Of a stretch of DNA of 36,578 nt, positions 16,212 through 23,279 are shown piece by piece. The position numbers and the translations under genes were made by a program. Position 1 is the stretch's first letter. Each line of letters begins with the position of its first letter. The notes under the pieces were generated by a model. That model saw only the letters and a program-made list of their open reading frames with translations, had not been told where the DNA came from and ran no database searches. This stretch comes from JAVHQB01 sp049299915 (lineage in GTDB: Bacteria > Patescibacteriota > Minisyncoccia > UBA6257 > JAVHQB01), in assembly GCA_049299915.1 (NCBI GenBank), contig JBAQYG010000018.1, positions 1 through 36,578 on the forward strand, written 5' to 3'.

Positions 16212-16786
16212 CGTGTTTCTGTATTTCTTAATAAGCTATATTCACAACCACAATACTTCTGTCTGTAGATACCATATTTTTTAGTAAGTTCTAATCCTTT
16301 GTTATAAGCTGTTAATTTGTCTAAAGGAAAAGTTTCATAACGTAATCCCATTTTATCAGCCAATTTATTCCCCCAGTCATTTATAAATTCAGTATCTTTA
16401 TAACGGTTAAGGCTTAAAGTTGTAGCCATATTATCGTATCCTAATTCTTTGGCTTTTGAAGCTAAAGCATTCAATCTGAAAGCCAAACACTCTTTGCATC
16501 TTTCTTCGTTTTCAAAATAACATTCAGGTCCTTTTACTAAATTTCTTTTTAAATAAATGAGCCAATTCTTACTATCGTATTCTCCTTCTATTAGGGTTAT
16601 GCCATAAATTTTAGCAATTTTCTCTACCTCCCTAAACCTTCTCAAATATTCACTGGGAGGATACAAATTGGGATTATAAAAATAGAGGGCTAAATTTTCA
16701 GCCCCCATTTTCAAGTCGTGAATTAAATAATCAATAATTGGCAATCCACAAGGAGCGCAACAAATATGCAAAAGTATTTTGCTCAT
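16208..16786 (-). CDS. queH: Epoxyqueuosine reductase QueH
   Basis: Catalyses the last step of queuosine synthesis (epoxyqueuosine to queuosine in tRNA). The N-terminus LLHICCAPCG and the later cysteines in RCKECLAFR and QKYCGCEYS provide the Fe-S and metal ligands of the QueH (DUF208) family; ATTLSLNRYKD is also typical. Length 192 is normal. The gene stops with TGA overlapping the mnmA start, forming a two-gene tRNA wobble-modification unit. A -10 box ends 6 nt before the ATG, predicting a leaderless message. Confidence 0.93.
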   Translation of the reverse strand: MSKILLHICCAPCGLPIIDYLIHDLKMGAENLALYFYNPNLYPPSEYLRRFREVEKIAKIYGITLIEGEYDSKNWLIYLKRNLVKGPECYFENEERCKECLAFRLNALASKAKELGYDNMATTLSLNRYKDTEFINDWGNKLADKMGLRYETFPLDKLTAYNKGLELTKKYGIYRQKYCGCEYSLLRNTETR

Positions 16787-16792
16787 GCTTTT

Positions 16793-16821
16793 ACTTTATC
16801 ACTAATTAGAACTCTAATCAA
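16793..16821 (-). promoter_or_regulatory. Promoter of queH-mnmA, predicted leaderless transcript
   Basis: On the minus strand TTGATT (16821-16816), 17 nt, TAAAGT (16798-16793), then 6 nt to the ATG at 16786. The geometry is the same as at ftsW. Confidence 0.6.
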
Positions 16822-16828
16822 CGAAATT

Positions 16829-17338
16829 TTATGGTTGTGGCTTCCCGAATTCCTGGGCAACAAAAACAACAGTTTTTCCATTATAAATCCCTTCCATAGT
16901 AGCCATACCTATTTCCGTATAATGCGGATCCACTATATTCGCCCTATGGCTAGGAGATTTCATCCAAGAAGGGAGAATGTTCTGATAATTCTTGAAATTA
17001 ACTGCCAAATTTTCACCTGCATAACGATAATCATAGCCAGCTACCACAAACCAGTGCCATGGCGACACTCCTGTAGGGCTAACATGAGCAAAGTAACCAT
17101 TCTTAACCATATCTTGTACTTTGAGTTCTGCTACCCTATTTAAAGCTAAATTAACTTTAAGGGGTTTGAGTCCTAAAGCAATTCTTTCTGTATTGGTAGC
17201 TAAAACCATCTCTTCCACCATTCCGGAAGAATAATTGATAGCTCTAGCTGTCGAACTTAAAGAAAAACTACCTATAAGACTTAAAACCAAAACACCCAAA
17301 AACAATTTTTTTGTAGATAACATAAAAAAGAGAGGCAT
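16829..17338 (-). CDS. Secreted CAP (SCP/PR-1-like) domain protein
   Basis: A 169-residue protein with a signal peptide (hydrophobic run about residues 10-32) and one CAP domain. The domain shows NTERIALGLKPLKVN, then GYFAHVSPTG, YAGENLA, WMKSPSHRANIVDPHYTEIG and a final FVAQEFG, matching the bacterial YkwD/CAP pattern including both conserved His positions. CAP proteins are extracellular; bacterial roles are mostly unclear. The gene has an unusual leader: two copies of a pseudoknot RNA element, a terminator between them, and a strong AAGGAGG placed 37 nt before the ATG with a hairpin between. That arrangement favours the ATG at 17338 over the one at 17323. Confidence 0.9.
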   Translation of the reverse strand: MPLFFMLSTKKLFLGVLVLSLIGSFSLSSTARAINYSSGMVEEMVLATNTERIALGLKPLKVNLALNRVAELKVQDMVKNGYFAHVSPTGVSPWHWFVVAGYDYRYAGENLAVNFKNYQNILPSWMKSPSHRANIVDPHYTEIGMATMEGIYNGKTVVFVAQEFGKPQP

Positions 17339-17340
17339 GT

Positions 17341-17382
17341 GTATTCGACTTATCTACCTAGTTGAATACGCTGCCCCTCCTT
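17341..17382 (-). promoter_or_regulatory. Hairpin-bridged ribosome-binding site of the CAP gene
   Basis: On the minus strand AAGGAGG (17382-17376) is far from the ATG at 17338. Between them a hairpin (17360-17369 with 17341-17350; 9 bp plus one mismatch) takes up 29 nt. With the hairpin folded, 8 nt remain between the Shine-Dalgarno and the ATG, the usual optimum. The AAGGAGG itself is in the loop of a 4-bp CTGC/GCAG hairpin (17371-17386), which could hide or present it. Confidence 0.5.
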
Positions 17383-17401
17383 GCAGTTATCTCCTAAAGT
17401 A

Positions 17402-17485
17402 AATAAGCGACCGGTTACGCCACTGACTCCCCATAGCTTTTAGGCGTCCAATTTTACAAGCTATGGATCAACGTCTTCGCCTATT
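17402..17485 (-). ncRNA. Pseudoknot RNA element, copy A1 (leader of the CAP gene)
   Basis: Read on the minus strand: an outer helix (17477-17485 with 17402-17410, 9 bp including one G-U that is an A-C mismatch on the other strand), GAAG, then a perfect 9-bp stem (17458-17466 with 17431-17439). The stem loop contains ACGCC (17447-17443), which pairs with GGCGT (17421-17417) just 3' of the stem to form a pseudoknot; AACCGG follows. Copies A2 and A3 share the design. It lies 64 nt before the CAP gene start. Confidence 0.65.
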
Positions 17486-17503
17486 TAAAATTTTTAACCA
17501 AAC

Positions 17504-17527
17504 AAAAAAGACCTTTATGAAGGTCTT
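17504..17527 (-). terminator. Intrinsic terminator between pseudoknot elements A2 and A1
   Basis: On the minus strand a perfect 8-bp stem (17520-17527 with 17508-17515) with a 4-nt loop (cata), followed by TTTTTTG. It lies 22 nt after A2, so A2 plus this terminator forms a compact transcription unit of about 120 nt, either a small RNA or a terminating leader. Confidence 0.85.
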
Positions 17528-17549
17528 ACTCATTAGTCACTTAAAAACA

Positions 17550-17626
17550 TTAGTGGCCGGTTACACCATTGGCTCCCCGCAATTCAAGGTGTCCAATTAA
17601 GGATTGCGGATCAAAACCTTCACTAA
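17550..17626 (-). ncRNA. Pseudoknot RNA element, copy A2 (promoter-proximal)
   Basis: Same architecture as A1: outer helix TTAGTG/CACTAA (17621-17626 with 17550-17555), GAAGG, a stem (17601-17609 with 17577-17585; 7 clean pairs plus an outlying one) and a pseudoknot in which ACACC in the loop (17592-17588) pairs with GGTGT (17567-17563), followed by AACCGGC. A promoter places the RNA 5' end almost exactly at the outer helix, which argues that the element is the first thing transcribed. Confidence 0.68.
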
Positions 17627-17630
17627 CCCT

Positions 17631-17659
17631 AGTATGGACTCTTTTTTGTCCCTAGTCAA
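17631..17659 (-). promoter_or_regulatory. Promoter of the A2 pseudoknot RNA / CAP leader
   Basis: On the minus strand TTGACT (17659-17654), 17 nt, then CATACT (17636-17631). Predicted start 17623-17627, the first bases of the A2 outer helix. It lies between the stop of the gene at 17673 and A2. Confidence 0.6.
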
Positions 17660-17672
17660 GCACAACCCAATT

Positions 17673-17990
17673 CTATCTCTTTTCCCGTCTAGATAATAAA
17701 AGTGCCAATATGAGAACTACGATGCCTAATATAAATAACCACCAATAACTTAAACAGCCCCCAATCACAAAAAAGAGTAAATAAATAAGAATTAGCACAG
17801 TAATCAGGAAAGCAATCCAGATATTAAGGCGTTTGGCTGCAGTCAAAGAAATAACTACTAACATTAAGATTAGACTTAGTAATATAGCGATCCAATTATT
17901 TAAGCATATTCTCATTGAGAGATATGTAAGTATCGCTGTTAGAATCAATCCTATAATTAAAATTTTCTTAGAATTAGTCATATTTTTCAT
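17673..17990 (-). CDS. Small multi-pass membrane protein, unknown function
   Basis: A 105-residue, very hydrophobic protein with about four membrane segments (roughly residues 9-27, 30-50, 55-77, 79-100) separated by short basic turns, ending LLLSRREKR. The first ATG at 17990 overlaps the end of the upstream gene by 17 nt; an alternative ATG at 17981 overlaps by 8 nt. It is probably the last gene of the SipW-cargo cluster transcript. No family is recognised. Confidence 0.6.
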   Translation of the reverse strand: MKNMTNSKKILIIGLILTAILTYLSMRICLNNWIAILLSLILMLVVISLTAAKRLNIWIAFLITVLILIYLLFFVIGGCLSYWWLFILGIVVLILALLLSRREKR

Positions 17991-18864
17991 GACGTTTTTT
18001 AGCTAAAATGGCACAACCAAATGTTATTGCTAGTCCTAATAACAAAACCCACCAAGGTTTTAAACAAGTACTGCAAGTATTCCCCCCTAGACATAATAAA
18101 GAAGCTAAGAAAGAATTTATTCCTAATGATAATAATTTGGTTTTGCAGGAAGAAAGTTCTTGCTCTGTAGCTGCGCCTAAAATCAGCCCAGGAATAGTTG
18201 TAGTAGTAACATTATTAGTATTTTGAGTCCCTCCTAGTGTACCTCCTTCTTGTACTATTCCCTCTTCTAAGGGCTCACTTTCAGTAGTGATACCCTCTAC
18301 CCGACCGGGTTCAGTGGTAACAGTGGTTGTGCTTGAATAACCCCCACCGCCACCACCAGAAGTATAAGTTTGTTCATCAGAAGTGTTGTCATCATAACCA
18401 GTAATAGAAATATCAAAACCCAAGTGTTTCCCTTGATACTCATTTCCAGAGTTAGGATCAAAGTGAATAATATAATCATATTGAGTTGGAACTCCCCCTG
18501 TAGCCAAATTCGGAAGAGATAGATTACCTATATTAAAAAAATGGGAAAGAGTGCCGTTATAAAAAGAAGTGCTGCCATTTTTAATTTCCAAATTCAAAAT
18601 GCTACCCAAACCTTCATCATCAATTACATTTGTTGCTTTGGTTACTATCTTCAAAGGATTAGTGGTATTGTTTGTAATTTTTATCCAACGGGTAACATTG
18701 TCTCCGGGTAAAAAGTTGGCTTCATTAAACAAGGACAATGGTGGTTCATTTTCAAATTGAACCGCAAAATTAGCGATGTCGGCCTGGACAGGCTCAGCAA
18801 ATAAAAGACCAATGCTAAAAATGGCTGTTAAAGAAATTAAAATAGTTTTTAATGCTTTATTCAT
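17974..18864 (-). CDS. Secreted, membrane-anchored TasA/camelysin-like beta-sandwich protein
   Basis: The protein has a conventional signal peptide (hydrophobic to about residue 28, with PVQADIA near the cleavage site), then FAVQFENEPPLSLFNEANFLPGDNV-type sequence with WIKITNNTTNPLKI. The PGD...I.NNT pattern is that of the TasA/camelysin beta-sandwich, though the SipW-type AYFSDTE signal is missing. A Gly/Ser/Thr-rich and TTT-rich linker follows, then a cysteine-rich stretch with four Cys and a C-terminal membrane segment with a basic tail (KKRHEKYD). I chose the ATG at 18864, 7 nt after the preceding stop; a TTG upstream would add 13 residues before an otherwise normal signal peptide. Confidence 0.65.
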   Translation of the reverse strand: MNKALKTILISLTAIFSIGLLFAEPVQADIANFAVQFENEPPLSLFNEANFLPGDNVTRWIKITNNTTNPLKIVTKATNVIDDEGLGSILNLEIKNGSTSFYNGTLSHFFNIGNLSLPNLATGGVPTQYDYIIHFDPNSGNEYQGKHLGFDISITGYDDNTSDEQTYTSGGGGGGYSSTTTVTTEPGRVEGITTESEPLEEGIVQEGGTLGGTQNTNNVTTTTIPGLILGAATEQELSSCKTKLLSLGINSFLASLLCLGGNTCSTCLKPWWVLLLGLAITFGCAILAKKRHEKYD

Positions 18865-18871
18865 ATATCTT

Positions 18872-21136
18872 TTATTCGCTTGGAATAATTTCACTACCTT
18901 CAACGATATCGTTAACGCTTATTTCTGAAACTAATTTGGCTTCAATAATTGGTTGGCTCTCAATAATTGGGCTGATTTCATCAACAGGGGGCACATCAAG
19001 AACTGGGGCAACTGGTTCTTCTACAATGACCATCGTTTCCTCTGTAACGGGCTCCGTAGTCGTTGTCGTTGTAACCTCTACTGGAATTGTAGTGGTTGTA
19101 GTAGAATTTGTTTCTTCAATTAAAGATTCAATAGTAGTTGTAACGAGCTCCTCTAATGGTACATCTATTTCCGGAATTGTAGTTGTAGTTGTGGTTGTGG
19201 ATATGATTCCTTCAAGTAAGAGTGAACCAATAGTTATTGGCTCTTCTTCGGTTATTTTATTAAGTGTTCCTGGGGTAGGAATAGGATCTTGCCAAGCACC
19301 TATACCATCAGGAATTCTGGCATAAGATTTATTACCAGGAATTTCTGACGGGCAACTGCCTAAACCAGTTTCATTATTAGCAGTATCTGGGGTTGGCTCT
19401 AAAGTACAATAGGTTGATAAGTTATACGAATAAGAATCTATTAAATTATTTAGATTATCGTAGAGCGAAACGGTATCATTATTGTTATTTAATGTTTCCC
19501 CATTCATATATACTACTATCCAATCACCAGAATTAATAGTGGTAATCCCGGTATTAGTATTGGCAGGAGTTATATATTTAATATTTCCCTCTATGTCTTT
19601 AATGTACCAGCCAGCTAAATCCACTGTAGAACCACTCGCTTTATTGTAGATTTCTACCCATTCTCCTTTGGGCATTAAATCGTTATCTTCTCCGAAATCA
19701 AAACCGTATTCAAAGCCACTGGGATTAGGTAAAAATTCATTTAGAACAATATTCTCTGAAGCAGTACCTGCTAGATAGGTCACTACAACTTCTTGCAATA
19801 TTGGTGTCTGGGTTATATCTGTAGTAGTCAAAGTAGTTCTCCATTTAATATGGGTAGTCTCTGGTAAGCTAGTCAAATCAATAGACGAACTGCTCGATCC
19901 TAATATCCAATTAGACCAGGTAGTACCATCATTAGAGGTAGCCACTTCTAGAGTAATATCGGTACCAGTTGGTAATGTTTCTATCCAACTCAATTGTTGC
20001 CATCTCTTAATCGCTCCAGCATCAAATATTTGTGATTCAAATATACCAGGAGAATTGTTATAGGCTGGAGCAGAATAAACCATCATTTCCAAGACACCTG
20101 GCTGGCCATTATCGTCAGGAATATAAAGACGAACATATCTAGCATTCACTGTTGAGAAAGTATAGGTTAATGGCCCAGCATTATTATTGCCAGTTACGTT
20201 AGCCACAATGGATTGTTCTCCACCAAAAGCTCCTGTTTGACTTGTTTCCAGTGTGAAAGTATTTGCTATATGTGTGGGATTATCTTTGAAATACAAAACA
20301 ATTTTGTTGATATTATAAGAATTACCTAAATCTACTTTAAGCCAAGCATCCCCATTGCCAGTCCCCTTCCAATAACTATCATTGCTACTAATATCTCCGT
20401 CAAAAGCCTTGCCTGGAGTATGAGTGCTATCAGATGAATCGGCTGTAGCTGCAGCATTATAAGCTAGATTATTACCACCTCCACTACTTAATAGAACTAT
20501 ATTACCTGGATTAGAACTAGTATCAACATTAGTTCCAATACCAGCATTAAAGTCTTCTGGAGTGGTTTGAATCCAACTCCCCGATTCTATTACCCAACTA
20601 CCAGAGGTTACAGTATTAGAAATTTTTTCTTGGTCAGAAAAACCAATTCCACCCGTTTGTAATCCACTAAAGATAAAGTCAAAAGTACAAGTTTGATTTT
20701 GTAAAAGAGGGTCACTACTAGTTAGATTAGTAGTAAATATCCAATCTTCGGGAGCGGTCATTTCGTCTTTACTATAGGTGAAATCTTGGAGGGTGCCAGT
20801 ATAGCCAACATCTATCCCACCCAAACTAGCTTTTAGCTCTAAATAATTACAAAGGTCTCCTATTAAATTATCTACTTTTATTTTGTATTGAAAATTTAAA
20901 TTACCGTCGTTTACGACTCCAATCGTTTCGGTAGAAAGATTGGTCGGTATAATATTGGGTGAAAAATTAGCTTGTTGATTTAAAGAAAAATCTAAGGTTG
21001 CCGCAGTATAACTATTACTTAAAGAAGTTTCGGTATCATTAAAATAAGCGATAGTCTCTATCACTGCCGAAAGACCGGTCCAATTCAGACCGACTATCAG
21101 GGCTATTGCTATAATTTTAATAAAAGATTTTCTCAT
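18872..21136 (-). CDS. SipW-type secreted protein with discoidin (F5/8 C) and lamin-tail domains
   Basis: 754 residues. The N-terminus has a long hydrophobic run and then IAYFNDTETSLSNSYTAATLDF, a variant of the SipW-type AYFSDTETS signal, followed by a TasA-like beta domain with ETIGVVNDGNLNFQYKI. At about 225-360 is a discoidin-type sugar-binding domain (AFDGDISSNDSYWKG, WLKVDLGNSYNINKIVLYF, YVRLYIP). At about 460-570 is a lamin-tail domain (VLNEFLPNPSG, GEWVEIYNKASGSTVDLAGW). The C-terminal ~110 residues are rich in Thr and Glu/Pro, with no clear membrane anchor. It lies 10 nt after sipW. The likely role is adhesion outside the cell. Confidence 0.8.
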   Translation of the reverse strand: MRKSFIKIIAIALIVGLNWTGLSAVIETIAYFNDTETSLSNSYTAATLDFSLNQQANFSPNIIPTNLSTETIGVVNDGNLNFQYKIKVDNLIGDLCNYLELKASLGGIDVGYTGTLQDFTYSKDEMTAPEDWIFTTNLTSSDPLLQNQTCTFDFIFSGLQTGGIGFSDQEKISNTVTSGSWVIESGSWIQTTPEDFNAGIGTNVDTSSNPGNIVLLSSGGGNNLAYNAAATADSSDSTHTPGKAFDGDISSNDSYWKGTGNGDAWLKVDLGNSYNINKIVLYFKDNPTHIANTFTLETSQTGAFGGEQSIVANVTGNNNAGPLTYTFSTVNARYVRLYIPDDNGQPGVLEMMVYSAPAYNNSPGIFESQIFDAGAIKRWQQLSWIETLPTGTDITLEVATSNDGTTWSNWILGSSSSSIDLTSLPETTHIKWRTTLTTTDITQTPILQEVVVTYLAGTASENIVLNEFLPNPSGFEYGFDFGEDNDLMPKGEWVEIYNKASGSTVDLAGWYIKDIEGNIKYITPANTNTGITTINSGDWIVVYMNGETLNNNNDTVSLYDNLNNLIDSYSYNLSTYCTLEPTPDTANNETGLGSCPSEIPGNKSYARIPDGIGAWQDPIPTPGTLNKITEEEPITIGSLLLEGIISTTTTTTTIPEIDVPLEELVTTTIESLIEETNSTTTTTIPVEVTTTTTTEPVTEETMVIVEEPVAPVLDVPPVDEISPIIESQPIIEAKLVSEISVNDIVEGSEIIPSE

Positions 21137-21146
21137 TCTATCTATA

Positions 21147-21731
21147 TTAATCCTTGTCTTCTTTTAATTTATTAATTTCGTCTTTTAATTTAATTATTTC
21201 TTTATCCTGTTCGCTGTCTTTTTTCTTGTTTTTTAACTTAGAAACTTCTTGCCAGATATTTTTAATCTCATCCCCCACTATAATAAGGGCTGGGATAGCA
21301 ATAACTAAGATAAATCCTAATGGCTGTTTGGCAAATTCAACTGCATATCCTAAGTAAGGAACGAAAAATAAAACTTTTCCCAATATATCCCTCTTAGAAA
21401 TCTCTCTTAAATCTTGAGCGTTATTAGCATCTCCCTTAGTAATGTAAACTGATTGACCATCTAGGGTTTTAATCTCAAAAATTCTATGAGTTGTTGGCGC
21501 TTTTGTTTTGCTGTATGGTCCAAAAGTTATTATGTCCCCAACTTTATAATCTTTGATTGGTTTTATCATTACTACGCTGCCCGTTTTAATGGTTGGCTCC
21601 ATTGAGCCTGACTGCACTACCATAAGCTTTATATTCCCAGGTACAGGAATGGCAGAAACAACCAATAGAATAGTAACGAAGCCAATAAATCCAAGTCCGA
21701 TGTAATAAATTATTTTCAGTGTTTTTTTCAT
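21147..21731 (-). CDS. sipW: SipW-type (ER-type) signal peptidase I
   Basis: Removes the special signal peptides of TasA/camelysin-like proteins. Two membrane segments (about residues 7-28 and 135-152) flank an extracytoplasmic catalytic part with the serine in VVQSGSMEPTIKTG (Ser43) and, instead of the usual lysine, a histidine in TTHRIFEI (His82): the Ser-His dyad of the SipW/ER-type class. GDANNAQD is the typical third box. A Lys/Glu-rich coiled-coil tail (about 160-194) is an addition. It is embedded among its presumed substrates, as in Bacillus tapA-sipW-tasA. Confidence 0.92.
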   Translation of the reverse strand: MKKTLKIIYYIGLGFIGFVTILLVVSAIPVPGNIKLMVVQSGSMEPTIKTGSVVMIKPIKDYKVGDIITFGPYSKTKAPTTHRIFEIKTLDGQSVYITKGDANNAQDLREISKRDILGKVLFFVPYLGYAVEFAKQPLGFILVIAIPALIIVGDEIKNIWQEVSKLKNKKKDSEQDKEIIKLKDEINKLKEDKD

Positions 21732-21790
21732 CAGTTAATTTTTAAGATTTCATCCCCCATCCCCCTCACGCCAAAGAAGTTTAATTTCAT
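21731..21790 (-). CDS. Possible 19-codon leader peptide overlapping the sipW start
   Basis: ATG at 21790 opens a 19-codon frame beginning MKLNFFGVRG and ending in TGA, whose last base is the first base of the sipW ATG (TGATG). The start codon lies in the loop of the hairpin at 21763-21824. AGG 9 nt upstream could serve as ribosome-binding site. No homology can be judged at this length; the overlap could be chance. Confidence 0.3.
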   Translation of the reverse strand: MKLNFFGVRGMGDEILKIN

Positions 21791-21824
21791 CTCTAAACCT
21801 ATTTGGTGTAAGGGGGAATCCCTC
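21763..21824 (-). other. Long hairpin in the sipW leader
   Basis: On the minus strand a 15-bp stem (CCCCC...AAA with TTT...GGGGG) has one wobble and one mismatch, and encloses a second 5-bp hairpin (GTTTA/TAAAC). No T-run follows, so it is not an intrinsic terminator. It may stabilise or process the message between the TasA-like gene and sipW, or control translation. Confidence 0.5.
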
Positions 21825-21867
21825 ACACTTTTATTTACTTATCTAAAACAAATGAACTAATCACTAA

Positions 21868-23142
21868 CTACTTGGGATTAGTAGCGGTGATGCAAGAGAA
21901 ATCTGGTTGATTTCTGAATTGTTCTGCTCTTAGGAGTAGGTCAGCTGTGACCTTATCACTTTGAGAAGAATTATCCATAGAAGAACCATCGCAAGTAATA
22001 GTGTTTCCATTAATTGTTTGTGTTCCTGCGCACCAAGCCAAACCAATATAAACCTTAGTATTGCCTGGTAATTTAGCACCCGCCAGTGTTAGAGAATCAT
22101 ACAAAGGAATCATTGAACCATTGGTTAGGGTATAAGAACCGAGCGAACCTTCACCCGAATCATACACTCCATCACCATTGGTATCTCTCCACATAAAAAT
22201 GTGAAGGTTTTGGCCTAATTCGCCAGCTGGCGAAGTATCCGGAATAAGCATTTCTAATTCTGGCTCAGTTAATGATATTTCCTCATTAACTACATTTTCA
22301 GTAGATAGACATACCCAAGAATCATTATTATCAACTGTTAGGCTTATAACATTGGTTCCACTATCCCCTGGCTTCACATCATTCAAATTAAAGAATTTCT
22401 CATTTGTAAGATCTTTGGAATCCCAAAGTTGGCAATTCTCTTTGAAATAATCATCTTCGCAATTACCATCAATTACTAGCTTATAAATAAGTCCACCCGG
22501 GTTATCCCATGTTTGACCTACTGGCCTTAACCAATTTTTAACTACAAAACGTAGGGTATTATTCCCCTGGTGAATGGCGCTTGAGATAGTAGTTCCAGAA
22601 TACGTATCTTGTCCTCCGGCATTATAATTCTGTTCTGTATTATCTCCGACAATATAGACATCATTTAGATAGATTTCATAACTATTATCCGTGCCAATAC
22701 TAAGTTGCAATGTTGCATCTGTAATCGGACCATACCAGATAAAAGTTTTTTCAAAAGTATAAATTGTATCTATACCGTATTCATCTACTGGAGTAGGATC
22801 TGTCCACCAGATCCAATTAGCACCAGGAATACTGGCTGTCCAGGCGGGATTCGGATTAGTTACTGTAACAGCTGGGTGTGGAAATGGTCCTGTGTCTAGT
22901 CCATTATCACTTTTTGCCGTTACTTGATTAGATGTATCACTTACGACTGTTACATCGCAAGTCTTACAATCCGCACCATTATAGGTTTGTTTTGTATGGT
23001 CAACTTTCAAATCCAAGGAACCAGCAACTAAGATATTGTCAGCAGAAGTCTCTGTATCGCTGAAGTAAGCGACGGTTCCACCAATGGCAAAAGCTGCCAC
23101 TATTCCGATTACGCTCAAACTGATTAATATTTTTTTATTCAT
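21868..23142 (-). CDS. TasA/camelysin-like secreted protein with inserted lectin-like beta-sandwich
   Basis: The N-terminus MNKKILISLSVIGIVAAF then IGGTVAYFSDTETSADN is a textbook SipW-type signal. The TasA-like fold appears in two parts: SLDLKVDHTKQTYNG near the N-terminus and KFFNLNDVKPGDSGTNVI onward in the C-terminal half. Between them (about residues 55-225) is an extra domain with WIWWTDPTPVDEYGIDT, an aromatic- and Asp-rich beta-sandwich that resembles carbohydrate-binding modules. The second half also has a Ca-loop-like RDTNGDGVYDSGEG. I use the ATG at 23142, because an upstream GTG would add 12 residues before a complete signal peptide. Confidence 0.85.
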   Translation of the reverse strand: MNKKILISLSVIGIVAAFAIGGTVAYFSDTETSADNILVAGSLDLKVDHTKQTYNGADCKTCDVTVVSDTSNQVTAKSDNGLDTGPFPHPAVTVTNPNPAWTASIPGANWIWWTDPTPVDEYGIDTIYTFEKTFIWYGPITDATLQLSIGTDNSYEIYLNDVYIVGDNTEQNYNAGGQDTYSGTTISSAIHQGNNTLRFVVKNWLRPVGQTWDNPGGLIYKLVIDGNCEDDYFKENCQLWDSKDLTNEKFFNLNDVKPGDSGTNVISLTVDNNDSWVCLSTENVVNEEISLTEPELEMLIPDTSPAGELGQNLHIFMWRDTNGDGVYDSGEGSLGSYTLTNGSMIPLYDSLTLAGAKLPGNTKVYIGLAWCAGTQTINGNTITCDGSSMDNSSQSDKVTADLLLRAEQFRNQPDFSCITATNPK

Positions 23143-23186
23143 ATAATTTAGCAAAATCATGCTAGACATAACATTCACATCATGCT

Positions 23187-23251
23187 AAGCATGGTCTAGT
23201 AGGACCATGCTTGGGCATAATTGTGGTGTTTTTGTCGTTATTATTAACGAC
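23187..23251. other. Two hairpins between the TasA-like genes
   Basis: A perfect 10-bp stem (23187-23196 with 23203-23212, 6-nt loop) and a perfect 7-bp stem (23234-23240 with 23245-23251, 4-nt loop) fill the spacer between the two TasA-like genes. Neither is followed by a T-run on the minus strand, so they are more likely mRNA-stabilising or processing structures than terminators. Confidence 0.5.
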
Positions 23252-23279
23252 CTTTGATTACTTTTTAAGCTTTATATTT

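Noticed and set aside
17402..17485. Cobalamin riboswitch, because the plus strand of A1 contains GCCACTG
   Set aside because: The other two copies do not keep that sequence and none of the further cobalamin-core features are present.
18852..19325. Plus-strand open frame rich in Val, Ser and Thr
   Set aside because: It is the antisense shadow of the Thr-rich repeats of the discoidin/lamin-tail protein gene.
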